A DNA stretch of 64,000 bases from Pseudomonas reinekei (GCF_001945365.1 NZ_MSTQ01000008.1:124001-188000), one strand, 5' to 3'. Positions 1 through 9,818 are shown, counted from the stretch's first letter. Translations and numbers: made by a program. The notes: generated from the sequence alone by a model not told the origin.

Positions 1-333
1 CGGCAGGGTTTTCTCCGGCACGGCATCCGGCGGTACGATGACCTCCGATTCCGGCAGCAACGTATAGAAGTCGTACTTCGGCTTCACCGGTTGCGTCGGG
101 CTCGGCGGCGTTTTGTTGGCCTCGGCGATTTTGCTGGCTTTCTGTTGCTGCTCGACCTTCTCGCGCTTGACCGTATCGCTGCCCTTGCCCGGCTCCAGTT
201 TCATCAGGAACACGAGGAACGCTCCGACCGTCAGGCCGATGGCCATCCACAACCAACCCGGGATCGGTTGCTTCGCTGGAGCTTGATAACGGCTGGCGCC
301 ACGCTTGGGTGCAGGTTTTTTCTTGGCAGCCAA
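1..333 (-). CDS. SPOR-domain / FtsN-like protein, 5' part only
   Basis: The first 111 codons of a gene that runs off the left edge. It probably starts at TTG (position 333), which gives MAAKKKPAPKRGASRYQ, with GGAG about ten bases upstream. A basic N-terminus (residues 1-25) is followed by one hydrophobic segment (GWLWMAIGLTVGAFLVFL) and then a charged linker rich in K, Q and P. This is the usual layout of the bitopic SPOR proteins encoded just downstream of argS in pseudomonads, which bind septal peptidoglycan. The SPOR domain itself lies outside the window. Only one base separates it from the argS stop, so the two are very likely cotranscribed. FtsN itself versus a paralogue cannot be decided here. 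Confidence 0.7.
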   Translation of the reverse strand, partial: MAAKKKPAPKRGASRYQAPAKQPIPGWLWMAIGLTVGAFLVFLMKLEPGKGSDTVKREKVEQQQKASKIAEANKTPPSPTQPVKPKYDFYTLLPESEVIVPPDAVPEKTLP

Positions 334-334
334 C

Positions 335-2071
335 TTACATGCGCTCCAGTGTTTCCAGGCCCAAGAGTTCCAGGCCTTGCTTGAGAGTACGTCCGGTCAA
401 CGCGGCGAGGCGCAGGCGGCTCTGCATTTGTTCCGGGGTTTCGGCGGCGAGGATCGGGCAGTTCTCGTAGAAGCTGGAGAACAGGCCGGCGACGTCATAC
501 AGGTAAGTGCAGAGGATGTGCGGCGTGCCTTTTTCGGCCACGTTGTTGAGGACCTCGCCGAACTGCGCGAGTTTCGCTGCCAGCTCGTGCTCATGCGGCG
601 CTTCCAGCACGATCTGGCCTTCGACCTCGCTGAAGTCCTTGCCGAGTTTGCGGAACACGCCGGCCACGCGGGTGTAGGCGTACAGCAAGTACGGCGCGGT
701 ATTGCCTTCGAAGTTCAGCATCAGGTCGAAGTTGAAGCTGTAGTCGCTGGTGCGGTGTTTGGACAGGTCGGCGTATTTCACCGCGCCAATACCCACCACC
801 TTGGCGATGTTGCGCAACTCGGCTTCGGCCAGTTCCGGGTTCTTGTCTTTCACCAGGGTGTAGGCGCGTTCCTGGGCTTCGGTCAGCAGGTCGATCAGCT
901 TCACTGTGCCGCCATCGCGGGTTTTGAATGGACGGCCATCAGCGCCGTTCATGGTGCCGAAGCCCATGTGTTCCATTTCCATCGGATGGGTCACGAAGCC
1001 GGCCTTGCGCGCCACGGCGAACACTTGCTGGAAGTGCAGGGCCTGACGCTGGTCGACGAAGTACAGCGCGCGATCGGCTTTCAATACGCCGCTGCGGTAG
1101 CGCACGGCCGCGAGGTCGGTGGTGGCGTAGAGGTAGCCGCCATCAGCCTTGACGATGATCACTGGCAGCGGGTCGCCATCGGCATTCTTGAACTCGTCGA
1201 GGAACACGCACTGGGCGCCGTTGCTCTCGACCAGCATGCCGGCGGCCTTGAGGTCGTTGACCACGTTGATCAGGTCGTCGTTGTAGGCGCTTTCGCCCAT
1301 CACGTCGGCCATGGTCAGCTTGACGTTCAGCAGTTCGTAGATTTTCTGGCAGTGGGACAGCGAGATGTCCTTGAACTTGGTCCACAGCGCCAGGCAATCG
1401 GCATCGCCGGCCTGCAGCTTGACCACCAGGCCACGGGCACGGTCGGCGAATTCTTCGGATTCGTCGAAGCGTTGCTTGGCGGCACGGTAGAAGTTTTCCA
1501 GGTCCGACAGCTCGTCGCTGGTGACCGGGTTTTCCTGCAGGTAAGCCATCAGCATACCGAACTGGGTGCCCCAGTCGCCGACGTGGTTCTGACGGATCAC
1601 GGTGTCGCCGAGGAGTTCCAGCACGCGGGCCACGCCGTCGCCGATGATGGTCGAGCGCAAGTGGCCGACGTGCATCTCTTTGGCCAGGTTCGGCGCCGAC
1701 AGGTCGACCACGGTGCGCTGCACCGGGCCAGCCTTGCGCACGCCGATGTTGGCATCGGCCAGGGCCGCGTCCAGGCGCGAGGCCAGGGCGTCGGTGTTCT
1801 GGAAGAAGTTCAGGAAGCCAGGGCCGGCGATTTCGGTCTTGCTGACGTTTTCGTCAGCCGGCAACGCGGCGATGATTTTTTCCGCCAGGTCGCGGGGCTT
1901 CATGCCCGCCGGTTTAGCCAGCATCATGGCGATGTTGCTGGCGAAGTCGCCGTTCTTCTTGTCGCGGGAGTTTTCCACCTGGATCGCCGGCGACAGGCCT
2001 TCAGGCAACACACCTTCGTTGACGAGTTGGGTGATGGCTTGTTGGATCAGCTGGCGAATGGTGTCTTTCAT
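335..2071 (-). CDS. argS: Arginyl-tRNA synthetase
   Basis: A 578-residue protein, the normal length for class I arginyl-tRNA synthetase, which charges tRNA-Arg in the cytoplasm. The HIGH-type motif appears as HVGH after AKEM (about residue 130). The second signature is the KMSK-less form typical of ArgRS ([11 protein letters not shown]), and the protein ends in an anticodon-binding domain with the conserved C-terminal ERM. The ATG is preceded by GAGAAG. The gene is followed by a single-base gap and the SPOR-domain gene, and lies downstream of priA on the same strand with 133 bases between them. Confidence 0.97.
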   Translation of the reverse strand: MKDTIRQLIQQAITQLVNEGVLPEGLSPAIQVENSRDKKNGDFASNIAMMLAKPAGMKPRDLAEKIIAALPADENVSKTEIAGPGFLNFFQNTDALASRLDAALADANIGVRKAGPVQRTVVDLSAPNLAKEMHVGHLRSTIIGDGVARVLELLGDTVIRQNHVGDWGTQFGMLMAYLQENPVTSDELSDLENFYRAAKQRFDESEEFADRARGLVVKLQAGDADCLALWTKFKDISLSHCQKIYELLNVKLTMADVMGESAYNDDLINVVNDLKAAGMLVESNGAQCVFLDEFKNADGDPLPVIIVKADGGYLYATTDLAAVRYRSGVLKADRALYFVDQRQALHFQQVFAVARKAGFVTHPMEMEHMGFGTMNGADGRPFKTRDGGTVKLIDLLTEAQERAYTLVKDKNPELAEAELRNIAKVVGIGAVKYADLSKHRTSDYSFNFDLMLNFEGNTAPYLLYAYTRVAGVFRKLGKDFSEVEGQIVLEAPHEHELAAKLAQFGEVLNNVAEKGTPHILCTYLYDVAGLFSSFYENCPILAAETPEQMQSRLRLAALTGRTLKQGLELLGLETLERM

Positions 2072-2204
2072 GGTCTTCTCTTTCGACCGCTGGCGCGGCG
2101 GCGCATCATGCGCTGGTGGAAAAACTGGGCATTATCCGTTGCGAAGGCGGGCTTGCCAACCTTAGCAGGCAGGTTGTGGATGTGTGGTGACAAATCAACC
2201 GCTA

Positions 2205-4424
2205 TCAATACAAGTCGACCGGGTCCACATCCAAAGACCAACGCACCGCCCGCCCGCTCGGCATCTGCTCCAGCACCAGCAACCAACTGGCCAGCAATCG
2301 ATGCAGCGGCGCCCGGGCCGTTGCCTGCAGCAGCAACTGCGCCCGATAACGTCCGGCCCGGCGTTCCATCGGAGCCGGCACCGGCCCGAGCAATTCGATA
2401 CCGGTCAGGCTCTGTTCGGCCAGCAGGCGCTCAGCTTCGCTGCACGCTTCATCAAGAAAACCTTCAGCCTGCCCTGGTTTGTGTGCTTCGGCCCGCAACA
2501 ACGCCAGATGCGCAAACGGCGGCAAGCCTGCGGCGCGACGTTCGCTCAAGGCTTGTTCGGCGAACGCGAAGTAACCTTGCTCGGTCAGCTGTATCAGCAA
2601 TGGATGGTCGGCCAGGTGCGTCTGAATGATCACCTTGCCCGGTTCTTCGGCGCGGCCTGCGCGGCCCGCGACCTGAACAATCAATTGCGCCATGCGCTCA
2701 CTGGCGCGGAAGTCGCCGGAGAACAGCCCGCCGTCGGCATCCAGAATCGACACCAGCGTTACCCGTGGAAAGTGGTGACCCTTGGCGAGCATCTGCGTGC
2801 CGATCAGGATGCACGGCTGGCCTTTTTGAATGGTCGCGAACAACTGGTTCATCGCGTCCTTGCGCGAGGTGCTGTCGCGATCGACCCGTAATACCGGGTA
2901 GTCCGGGAACAGGATCGCCAGGCGTTCCTCGGCCCGTTCGGTGCCGGCACCCACCGGACGCAAATCGACCTTGTTGCACTTCGGGCATTGGCGGGGCACG
3001 CGTTCGACGTAACCGCAGTGGTGGCAGCGCAGCTCCCCGTAACGCTGGTGCACGGTCATGCGCGCGTCGCAGCGCTGGCACTCGGACATCCAGCCGCAGT
3101 CGTGGCAAAGCAGGGTGGGCGCAAAGCCGCGGCGATTGAGGAACACCAGTACCTGCTGGCCGGCAGCCAGGGTCTGGCCGATAGCTTGTTGCATCGGCCC
3201 GGAAATGCCGCTGTCCAGCGGACGGCTTTTTACGTCCAGGCGCAGGAAGCGCGGTTGCTTGGCGCCGCCGGCGCGCTCATTCAGGCGTAGCAGGCCATAT
3301 CGGCCGGTGTAGGCGTTGTGCAGGCTTTCCAGCGAAGGCGTGGCGGAGCCGAGCACAATCGGGATGTTTTCCTGTCGCGCGCGCACCAATGCCAGATCGC
3401 GGGCGTGGTAGCGCAGGCCTTCCTGCTGTTTATAAGAGCCGTCGTGCTCTTCATCGATGATGATCAACCCCGGGTTTTTCATCGGCGTGAACAGTGCCGA
3501 GCGGGTGCCGATAATAATGTCGGCCTCGCCATCGCGGGCGGCGAGCCAGGCGTCGAGGCGTTCGCGATCGTTGACCGCCGAGTGGATCAGCGCGATGCGC
3601 GCATTGAAGCGCTGCTCGAAGCGCGCCAGGGTTTGCGGGCCGAGGTTGATTTCCGGGATCAGCACCAACGCTTGCTTGCCGGCCTCCAGAGTCTCGCGGA
3701 TGAGCTGCAAGTAGACTTCGGTCTTGCCGCTGCCGGTGACGCCGGCCAGCAGGAACGCGTGGTAACTGTCGAACCCGGCGCGGATCGCCTCATACGCCGC
3801 ACGCTGTTCCGGGTTCAGCGGCAGCTCGGGTTGGGCCAGCCAGTGTTCATGACGAGCCCCTGGAGCATGGCGGCGAATCTCGACCTGCACCAGATCCTTG
3901 GCCAGCAGCAGGTCCAGGCTGTCTTTGCTCAGCATCAGTTTGCTCAGCAGTTGATGGGCGACGCCATGGGGGTGCTGGGCCAGCGTCGCCAGGGCTTCCC
4001 GTTGACGCGGGGCGCGAGCGATGCGCGGGTCATCGAGGCTCGCGCCCGGCGCGGCGGACCAGAAGCGTTCCTGGCGCGCTTCGGCCAGTTCACCCTGACG
4101 CAGCAGTACCGGTAACGCCCAGCTCAACGTGTCGCCGAGGCTGTGCTGGTAATACTGGGATGTCCACAGGCACAGTTTGAACAGCGCCGGTGGCAGCGGT
4201 GGTGTGGCGTCGAGCAAGGCCAGTGCGGGCTTGAGTTTTTCCGCCGGCACCTCGCTGGTGTCAGCGACCTCGACCAGGATCCCGATCATCTCGCGCCGGC
4301 CAAACGGCACTCGCAGGCGCATGCCGGGATGCAACTGATCGCGCCGCACGCCGGCTGGCGCGCGGTAATCGAACAGGCGGCGCAGCGGCGAAGGCAGGGC
4401 GAGGCGCAAAATGGCGTCGGGCAC
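2205..4424 (-). CDS. priA: Primosomal protein N' (replication restart helicase PriA)
   Basis: A 739-residue superfamily 2 DNA helicase that reloads the replisome at stalled forks. Walker A is GVTGSGKT (residues 228-235) and Walker B is DEEH (324-327). A zinc-binding block starts at CHDCGWMSECQRC (about 440-452) and continues to CPKC (480-483), giving the eight expected cysteines. The N-terminal 3'-fork-binding domain starts MPDAILRLALPSPL. The likely start is GTG at 4424. Its own promoter region (4425-4546) is shared with rpmE, which is divergent. Confidence 0.96.
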   Translation of the reverse strand: MPDAILRLALPSPLRRLFDYRAPAGVRRDQLHPGMRLRVPFGRREMIGILVEVADTSEVPAEKLKPALALLDATPPLPPALFKLCLWTSQYYQHSLGDTLSWALPVLLRQGELAEARQERFWSAAPGASLDDPRIARAPRQREALATLAQHPHGVAHQLLSKLMLSKDSLDLLLAKDLVQVEIRRHAPGARHEHWLAQPELPLNPEQRAAYEAIRAGFDSYHAFLLAGVTGSGKTEVYLQLIRETLEAGKQALVLIPEINLGPQTLARFEQRFNARIALIHSAVNDRERLDAWLAARDGEADIIIGTRSALFTPMKNPGLIIIDEEHDGSYKQQEGLRYHARDLALVRARQENIPIVLGSATPSLESLHNAYTGRYGLLRLNERAGGAKQPRFLRLDVKSRPLDSGISGPMQQAIGQTLAAGQQVLVFLNRRGFAPTLLCHDCGWMSECQRCDARMTVHQRYGELRCHHCGYVERVPRQCPKCNKVDLRPVGAGTERAEERLAILFPDYPVLRVDRDSTSRKDAMNQLFATIQKGQPCILIGTQMLAKGHHFPRVTLVSILDADGGLFSGDFRASERMAQLIVQVAGRAGRAEEPGKVIIQTHLADHPLLIQLTEQGYFAFAEQALSERRAAGLPPFAHLALLRAEAHKPGQAEGFLDEACSEAERLLAEQSLTGIELLGPVPAPMERRAGRYRAQLLLQATARAPLHRLLASWLLVLEQMPSGRAVRWSLDVDPVDLY

Positions 4425-4467
4425 GCAGGATGGTCTCTTTAGGCGGGGAAGAAAGGCTGAGCGTGAT

Positions 4468-4487
4468 CCCTGTGGGAGCGGGCTTGT
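4468..4487. repeat. Half REP sequence
   Basis: The stretch CCCTGTGGGAGCGGGCTTG between priA and rpmE matches the outer arm of the REP palindromes found elsewhere in this window, but its partner arm is missing. It is probably a decayed REP copy. Confidence 0.5.
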
Positions 4488-4546
4488 ATGCAGATGATCA
4501 GCGTATTGGGCCGGGAGCCTAGCAGACGGTCGGTCTAAGGGACAGC

Positions 4547-4574
4547 TTGCGTGATCGGCATTGTCTGGTAGAAT
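4547..4574 (+). promoter_or_regulatory. Candidate sigma-70 promoter of rpmE
   Basis: TTGCGT and TAGAAT are separated by 16 bases and lie about 70 bases upstream of the rpmE start, in a gene-free stretch. The match to the -35/-10 consensus is fair. No experimental support is implied. Confidence 0.5.
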
Positions 4575-4644
4575 CCGCGGCCTAATTACGTGCGGTATTC
4601 AACAATAGTGTTGGGTGGCGGCACGCTAGCCCGAGGAAGACACC

Positions 4645-4863
4645 ATGAAAGCTGATATCCATCCAGAATACCCAGAAGTAGCTGTTACTTGCAGCTGCGG
4701 CAACAAGTTCGAAACTCGTTCGACCTTCGGCAAAGCCATGGCGATCGACGTTTGCAACGAATGCCACCCGTTCTACACCGGTAAGCAAAAGACTCTGGAC
4801 ACTGGCGGCCGCGTTCAGCGTTTCGCAGACCGTTTCGGTGCGTTCGGCGCGAAAAAGGCCTAA
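4645..4863 (+). CDS. rpmE: 50S ribosomal protein L31, zinc-binding form
   Basis: A 72-residue ribosomal protein of the large subunit. Four cysteines at positions 16, 18, 37 and 40 (CSC and CNEC) make this the zinc-carrying 'C+' form rather than the zinc-independent paralogue made under zinc starvation. It has its own promoter and is closed by an intrinsic terminator (4907-4937) that overlaps the next gene. The ATG is preceded by CGAGGAAG. Confidence 0.97.
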   Translation: MKADIHPEYPEVAVTCSCGNKFETRSTFGKAMAIDVCNECHPFYTGKQKTLDTGGRVQRFADRFGAFGAKKA

Positions 4864-4898
4864 GGCCGATCAACTTGGGAAGCCGTCGCGGTTTTTCC

Positions 4899-5687
4899 AT
4901 GCTGATAAAAAAGGCGTCCCTTGCGGGCGCCTTTTTTGTGTCCGCGATTTGGCTCTCCGCTGCCCAGGCCTTCTGTCCCGCGCCGTCCGGCCTGACATCC
5001 GCCACGGTGCAGCGAGTGGTCGACGGCGACACGCTGCGTCTGAGCGATGGCCGCAATGTGCGCATGATCGGCTTGAATACGCCGGAGCTGGGCAAGAAAG
5101 GTCGCTCCGACGAACCGTTCGCCGTGACTGCGCGCAAACGGCTGGAAGCCTTGGTGGCGGCAAGCGACGGGCGGGTCAGTCTGCAACCTGGTAAGGAAAG
5201 CAAAGACCGCTATGGCCGCACGCTGGCCCATGTCTATGGTGCCGACGGCGCCAGCCTCGAAGCGCAAATGCTTGCCGAAGGCCTTGGGTTTTTGGTGGCG
5301 GTCGCGCCGAATGTCGATCTGGTCAGCTGTCAGCAGGCGGCGGAGCGCAGCGCCCGCCAGGCCGGGCTCGGTGTGTGGCGCCAGTCGCCTGTACTGAAAG
5401 CGGATCAGATCAGCGCCTCCGGTTTTGCTCTGCTCAGCGGGCGTGTGAGCAAGGTTCAACGCAATCGTGGCGGGGTTTGGATCGAGTTGCAGGACCCGGT
5501 TGTACTGCGCGTTGCACCCAATTTGCTGAGCCGCTTCGATGTGGCTTCGCTGGAGGGCCTCAAAGGCAAGCAAGTCGAGGCTCGCGGATGGGTACTGGAT
5601 CGCTCGCGCCGTGGCGGACTCAAAGAGGGTCAGGCGCGATGGGTGCTGCCATTGACCGACCCGGCGATGCTTCAGGTCGCGCCGTAA
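4899..5687 (+). CDS. Secreted thermonuclease-like protein (SNase fold)
   Basis: A staphylococcal nuclease-homologue of 262 residues if started at the ATG at 4899. Starting here gives a clean signal peptide (MLIKKASLAGAFFVSAIWLSAAQA); a longer in-frame start at 4875 would add eight residues. The SNase core holds VVDGDTLRL, RMIGLNTPE and KDRYGRTLAHVY, which carry the Asp, Arg and Glu expected for calcium-dependent phosphodiester cleavage. It is probably a periplasmic or exported nuclease. The codons for residues 3-13 coincide with the rpmE terminator hairpin, so expression would depend on readthrough or on a promoter that places the hairpin in its mRNA. Confidence 0.8.
   Translation: MLIKKASLAGAFFVSAIWLSAAQAFCPAPSGLTSATVQRVVDGDTLRLSDGRNVRMIGLNTPELGKKGRSDEPFAVTARKRLEALVAASDGRVSLQPGKESKDRYGRTLAHVYGADGASLEAQMLAEGLGFLVAVAPNVDLVSCQQAAERSARQAGLGVWRQSPVLKADQISASGFALLSGRVSKVQRNRGGVWIELQDPVVLRVAPNLLSRFDVASLEGLKGKQVEARGWVLDRSRRGGLKEGQARWVLPLTDPAMLQVAP
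4907..4937 (+). terminator. Intrinsic terminator of rpmE inside the next gene's signal-peptide codons
   Basis: AAAAAAGGCGTCCC, loop TTGC, then GGGCGCCTTTTTT: a GC-rich stem with one bulged T, flanked by A and T runs. It lies 44 bases after the rpmE stop and within codons 3-13 of the nuclease-like gene. Confidence 0.8.
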
Positions 5688-5711
5688 GAAAAAATTGTAG
5701 ACATTTTTTCT
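5687..5711. other. AT-rich hairpin after the nuclease gene
   Basis: AGAAAAAAT and ATTTTTTCT form a perfect 9-bp inverted repeat around TGTAGAC. It starts at the nuclease stop codon and could be a weak terminator. The central ATTGTAGACAT also resembles a GntR-type operator upstream of maeB. Confidence 0.35.
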
Positions 5712-5869
5712 GTTGATTGTGAACAGTCTATCCCTTGTGTTCCGCGGCTCTTGGCCCAAAGTCGTAAGGCCGGGCGCTTGACAGGGGTGACCGGTCAGTC
5801 TTGTGGGGATTTTGTGAGGCGCGTATCCTCGCTGACCAGTCTGTCCCACAGTAAAAGCGGAATGCCAAA

Positions 5870-7138
5870 ATGTCTGATCTGAAAACTGCCGCTCTCGAAT
5901 ATCACGCCAATCCTCGTCCAGGAAAGCTGAGTGTCGAGCTCACCAAGGCCACCGCTACCGCCCGCGACCTGTCGCTGGCCTACAGCCCCGGCGTAGCCGA
6001 ACCAGTACGCGAAATCGCCCGCGATCCTGAACTGGCCTACAAATACACCGGCAAAGGCAACCTGGTTGCAGTCATTTCCGATGGCACCGCGATTCTGGGC
6101 CTGGGTAACCTCGGCCCATTGGCTTCCAAGCCAGTGATGGAAGGTAAAGGCGTGCTGTTCAAGCGCTTCGCCGGCATCGACGTTTTCGACATCGAAGTCG
6201 ACTCCGAAAGCCCGCAAGCCTTCATCGACCCCGTCAAGCGCATCTCCATCACCTTCGGTGGCATCAACCTGGAAGACATCAAGGCACCTGAGTGCTTCGA
6301 GATCGAGCGCGCTCTGATCGAGCAGTGCGACATCCCGGTATTCCACGATGACCAGCACGGCACCGCGATCGTAACCGCGGCCGGCATGATCAATGCCCTG
6401 GAAATCGCCGGTAAAACCCTGCCGGAAGCCAAAATCGTCTGCCTGGGCGCTGGCGCTGCGGCCATCTCCTGCATGAAATTGCTGGTGAGCATGGGCGCGA
6501 AGATCGAAAACATCTTCATGGTTGACCGTACCGGTGTGATCCACTCGGGCCGTGACGACCTGAACCAGTACAAGGCTGTTTTCGCTCACGCGACCGAAAA
6601 ACGCACCCTGGCAGATGCGCTGGAAGGCGCAGACGTGTTCGTCGGTCTGTCCGGTCCGAACCTGCTGAGCGCTGAAGGCCTGCTGTCCATGGCGCCTAAC
6701 CCGATCGTGTTCGCTTGCTCGAACCCTGATCCGGAAATTTCCCCGGAACTGGCGCACGCCACCCGTAACGACGTGATCATGGCCACCGGCCGTTCGGACT
6801 ACCCGAACCAGGTCAACAACGTACTGGGCTTCCCGTTCATTTTCCGTGGTGCCCTGGACGTTCGCGCCAAGCGCATCAACGAAGAAATGAAAGTGGCTGC
6901 AGCCAACGCCCTGCGCGAACTGGCCAAGCTGCCAGTGCCTCAGGAAGTGTGCGACGCCTACGGCGGCATCAAGCTGGAATTCGGTCGTGAGTACATCATT
7001 CCGAAGCCAATGGATGCCCGCCTGATCACCCTGATCTCCGATGCCGTCGCTAAAGCCGCCATCGAGACCGGTGTGGCGACCCTGCCGTATCCGAAGAACT
7101 ACCCGCTGAAAAGCGTGGATGACGTGTTCAACGGCTAA
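5870..7138 (+). CDS. maeB: NADP-dependent malic enzyme, short form
   Basis: A 422-residue enzyme that oxidatively decarboxylates malate to pyruvate with NAD(P)H production. It has the malic-enzyme N-terminal domain (YSPGVAEP, about residues 40-47) with the metal-binding FHDDQHGTA, and a Rossmann domain with GAGAAA. It ends near residue 420, so it lacks the phosphotransacetylase-like domain of the long enterobacterial MaeB. It is monocistronic, with terminators on its 3' side. Confidence 0.92.
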   Translation: MSDLKTAALEYHANPRPGKLSVELTKATATARDLSLAYSPGVAEPVREIARDPELAYKYTGKGNLVAVISDGTAILGLGNLGPLASKPVMEGKGVLFKRFAGIDVFDIEVDSESPQAFIDPVKRISITFGGINLEDIKAPECFEIERALIEQCDIPVFHDDQHGTAIVTAAGMINALEIAGKTLPEAKIVCLGAGAAAISCMKLLVSMGAKIENIFMVDRTGVIHSGRDDLNQYKAVFAHATEKRTLADALEGADVFVGLSGPNLLSAEGLLSMAPNPIVFACSNPDPEISPELAHATRNDVIMATGRSDYPNQVNNVLGFPFIFRGALDVRAKRINEEMKVAAANALRELAKLPVPQEVCDAYGGIKLEFGREYIIPKPMDARLITLISDAVAKAAIETGVATLPYPKNYPLKSVDDVFNG

Positions 7139-7163
7139 GCCGTTGTAGCACTTCAACCCAAAG

Positions 7164-7192
7164 CCCTGGCTCGTCATGAGTCGGGGTTTTTT
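7164..7192 (+). terminator. Intrinsic terminator of maeB
   Basis: CCCTGGCTC, loop GTCAT, then GAGTCGGGG followed by six T. The nine-pair stem includes two G-T wobbles. It lies 25 bases after the maeB stop. Confidence 0.8.
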
Positions 7193-7228
7193 ATGCCTGT
7201 GGGTTTTGTGTTGCCTTTAGGGTTCCAG

Positions 7229-7288
7229 CGCTGGCAAGCCAGCTCCCGCAGGGGAGTGCGGTCAGGAGTGGGAGCTGGCTTGCCAGCG
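7229..7288. repeat. REP pair (inverted)
   Basis: CGCTGGCAAGCCAGCTCCC at 7229-7247 and its exact reverse complement at 7270-7288, separated by 22 bases. This is a Pseudomonas repetitive extragenic palindrome doublet in the maeB-mrcA convergent gap. Confidence 0.85.
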
Positions 7289-7325
7289 AAGAGGCCGGTT
7301 CAGTCAATGCAAAACGGTCAGATGT

Positions 7326-7362
7326 AAAAAAGCCCCGCGCTTCTCTCGAAGGCGGGGCTTTT
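7326..7362. terminator. Bidirectional terminator between maeB and mrcA
   Basis: GCCCCGC and GCGGGGC form a stem flanked by an A run on the left and a T run on the right, so it can serve mrcA (minus) and back up the maeB terminator (plus). Confidence 0.8.
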
Positions 7363-7376
7363 CAATGTGGCTGCGA

Positions 7377-9818
7377 TCAGAACAGGTCGATCGGCGCCGC
7401 TTCATCCGCTGGCAGCGGGCTGCCCGGCGCACTGCCGTTACCCAGCTCGTTCACCGATGGCGGCGTGTCTTCGGCCTTGAACAGTTCGAAGTAGGCCCCT
7501 GGCGTGCTCGGAGTGGCAGCGCGGCCGCTGATCGGGTCTACGCGCAGGCTCAGGATGCCTTCGGGCTCTGCCTGCGTGTGGGGCGGCAGGTCTTTGAGCG
7601 CGGCGCCCATGTAGTTCATCCAGATCGGCAGGGCGACGGTACCGCCGAACTCCTTGCGGCCCAGGCTTTCAGGCTGGTCGAAGCCGGTCCAGACCGTGGT
7701 CACGTAATCGGCGTTATAACCGGAGAACCAGGCGTCCTTGGACTCGTTGGTGGTACCGGTTTTACCCGCGATGTCGCCACGGCCCAGGGCCAGGGCGCGA
7801 CGGCCGGTGCCGAGTTTGATCACGTCCTCGAGCATGCTATTGAGGATGTAGGTCGTGCGGCCATCAACGATGCGTTCAGCCACCGCCGGTGCTTGTGCCG
7901 CCGGTTGCGCGTTCAGCGTGTCGCTCGGGGTGGCATTGACGGTAAAGGCCTCGGCGACTGGCGCGGCGATACCGTCGGTGGCCGTGCCGCCCTTCGGCAC
8001 GCTCGGCGGATTGGCGACGAAAAGCGTGTCGCCGTTGCGGCTTTCGATCTTGTCGATGAGGTAAGGAGTGATCTTGTAGCCACCGTTGGCGAAGGTGCTC
8101 CAGCCGGTCGCGATTTCCATCGGCGTCAGGGTCGCGGTGCCCAGTGCCAGGGACAGATTGGGCGGCAGGTCCTGCTTGTTGAAGCCGAAACGGGTGATGT
8201 AGTCGATGGTCTTGCCGACGCCCATTGCTTGCAGCAGGCGGATCGACACCAGGTTGCGCGACTTGTACAGCGCTTCACGCAAGCGGATCGGGCCAAGGAA
8301 GGTGTTGGTGTCGTTCTTCGGACGCCAGACCTTGTCCAGGTACTCGTCGACGAACACGATCGGTGCATCGTTCACCAGGCTGGCGGCGGTGTACCCGTTG
8401 TCCAGCGCGGCACTGTAAACGAATGGCTTGAAGCTCGAACCCGGCTGGCGCTTGGCCTGCAATGCACGGTTGTAGTTGCTCTGCTCAAAGGCAAAACCAC
8501 CCACCAGCGAGCGGATGGCGCCGTTCTGCGGATCAAGGGATACCAGCGCGCCCTGGGCCTGTGGAATCTGGCTGAACTTGAGCGAGTCGTCCGGTTGGCG
8601 CTGGACGCGAATCAGGTCGCCGACCTGAGCGACATCCGACGGCTGCTTCGGATTGGCGCCCATGCTGTTGGTGTTCAAAAACGGGCGAGCCCATTTCATG
8701 GTGTCCCAGTTGACGTGCTCCTGTCCGGTGCGGGTCAGCACCTGCAGACCGGTCTTGTCGACCTGGGTCACGATGGCCGGCTCAAGGCTGCTGATGGTGC
8801 GCTGCTTGGTCAGTTCAGTGGCCCAGGCTTCGCGGGTCTTGCCCGGCAGGCGGGATTCAGGGCCGCGATAGCCGTGACGCTGGTCGTAGGTCATCAGGCC
8901 TTCGTGGAGGGCGGTGTTGGCCATTTCCTGAAGGTTGCTCGGCACGGTGGTGGTGACGCGGAAACCTTCGGTGTAGGCGTCGCTGCCATAGCGGCCGACC
9001 ATTTCGGCACGGGCCATTTCGGCGATGTAAGGGGCGTTCACTTCCGGAGTCGGTACGTGATAGCTGGCGTTCAGCGGCTCGTTGATCGCGGCGGTGTAAT
9101 CGGCTTCGCTGATCTTGCCCAGCTTGTACATGCGCCCCAGGATCCAGTCGCGACGCTCCTTGCTGCGGGCCGGGTTGGCCAGCGGGTTGAAGCGCGACGG
9201 GGCTTTTGGCAGGCCGGCAATCATCGCCATTTGCGCCAGGCTGACGTCACGAATCGACTTGCCGTAATACACCTGGGCCGCCGCCTCGATCCCGTAGGCG
9301 CGGTTGCCCAGATAGATCTTGTTGACGTACAGCTCAAGGATTTCGTCCTTGGTCAACTGACGTTCGATCTGCAAGGCCAGGAGAATCTCAGTGGTTTTGC
9401 GCGAGAAGCTGCGTTCGCTGGTCAGGAAGAAGTTCTTCGCCACCTGCATGGTGATGGTGCTGCCGCCGGACTGAATGTGGCCGCTCTTGACCAGTTGGGT
9501 GGCCGCGCGCATCAGGCTGCTGGGGTCAACGCCATAATGGTTGGCGAAATTGTCGTCTTCAGCACTTAGTAACGCATTTATGAAGTTGGGGGGAATGTCG
9601 GCGAACCTGATCGGTGTGCGGCGCATTTCGCCAAATTCTGCGATCAACTTGTTGTCGCTGCTGTAGACCCGCAATGGAATCTGCAACTGAATGCTTCTCA
9701 GAGCCTCCACGGACGGCAATCCGGGGCTAAGGTAAAGAAACGCCCCGCTCAGACCCAGAAGCAGTCCGCAGAAAACCGCGACGATGGACCAACCGAAAAA
9801 TTTCAGCAGACGAATCAA
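7377..9818 (-). CDS. mrcA: Penicillin-binding protein 1A
   Basis: An 813-residue bifunctional class A PBP that polymerises and crosslinks peptidoglycan in the periplasm. One N-terminal membrane anchor (about residues 8-30) is followed by the glycosyltransferase domain with SAEDDNFANHYGVD and GGSTITMQVAKN. An OB-like insert comes next, then the transpeptidase domain with SSFKPF (active Ser), KSRN and KTGTT. The C-terminus is acidic. It is divergent from pilM, the usual arrangement in Pseudomonas; 215 bases lie between them and must hold both promoters. Confidence 0.96.
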   Translation of the reverse strand: MIRLLKFFGWSIVAVFCGLLLGLSGAFLYLSPGLPSVEALRSIQLQIPLRVYSSDNKLIAEFGEMRRTPIRFADIPPNFINALLSAEDDNFANHYGVDPSSLMRAATQLVKSGHIQSGGSTITMQVAKNFFLTSERSFSRKTTEILLALQIERQLTKDEILELYVNKIYLGNRAYGIEAAAQVYYGKSIRDVSLAQMAMIAGLPKAPSRFNPLANPARSKERRDWILGRMYKLGKISEADYTAAINEPLNASYHVPTPEVNAPYIAEMARAEMVGRYGSDAYTEGFRVTTTVPSNLQEMANTALHEGLMTYDQRHGYRGPESRLPGKTREAWATELTKQRTISSLEPAIVTQVDKTGLQVLTRTGQEHVNWDTMKWARPFLNTNSMGANPKQPSDVAQVGDLIRVQRQPDDSLKFSQIPQAQGALVSLDPQNGAIRSLVGGFAFEQSNYNRALQAKRQPGSSFKPFVYSAALDNGYTAASLVNDAPIVFVDEYLDKVWRPKNDTNTFLGPIRLREALYKSRNLVSIRLLQAMGVGKTIDYITRFGFNKQDLPPNLSLALGTATLTPMEIATGWSTFANGGYKITPYLIDKIESRNGDTLFVANPPSVPKGGTATDGIAAPVAEAFTVNATPSDTLNAQPAAQAPAVAERIVDGRTTYILNSMLEDVIKLGTGRRALALGRGDIAGKTGTTNESKDAWFSGYNADYVTTVWTGFDQPESLGRKEFGGTVALPIWMNYMGAALKDLPPHTQAEPEGILSLRVDPISGRAATPSTPGAYFELFKAEDTPPSVNELGNGSAPGSPLPADEAAPIDLF

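Noticed and set aside
305..2629. Long plus-strand open frame opposite argS
   Set aside because: It is antisense to argS and priA codons and has no recognisable protein signature.
7365..9569. Long plus-strand open frame opposite mrcA
   Set aside because: Antisense shadow of PBP1A; composition is explained by codon bias.
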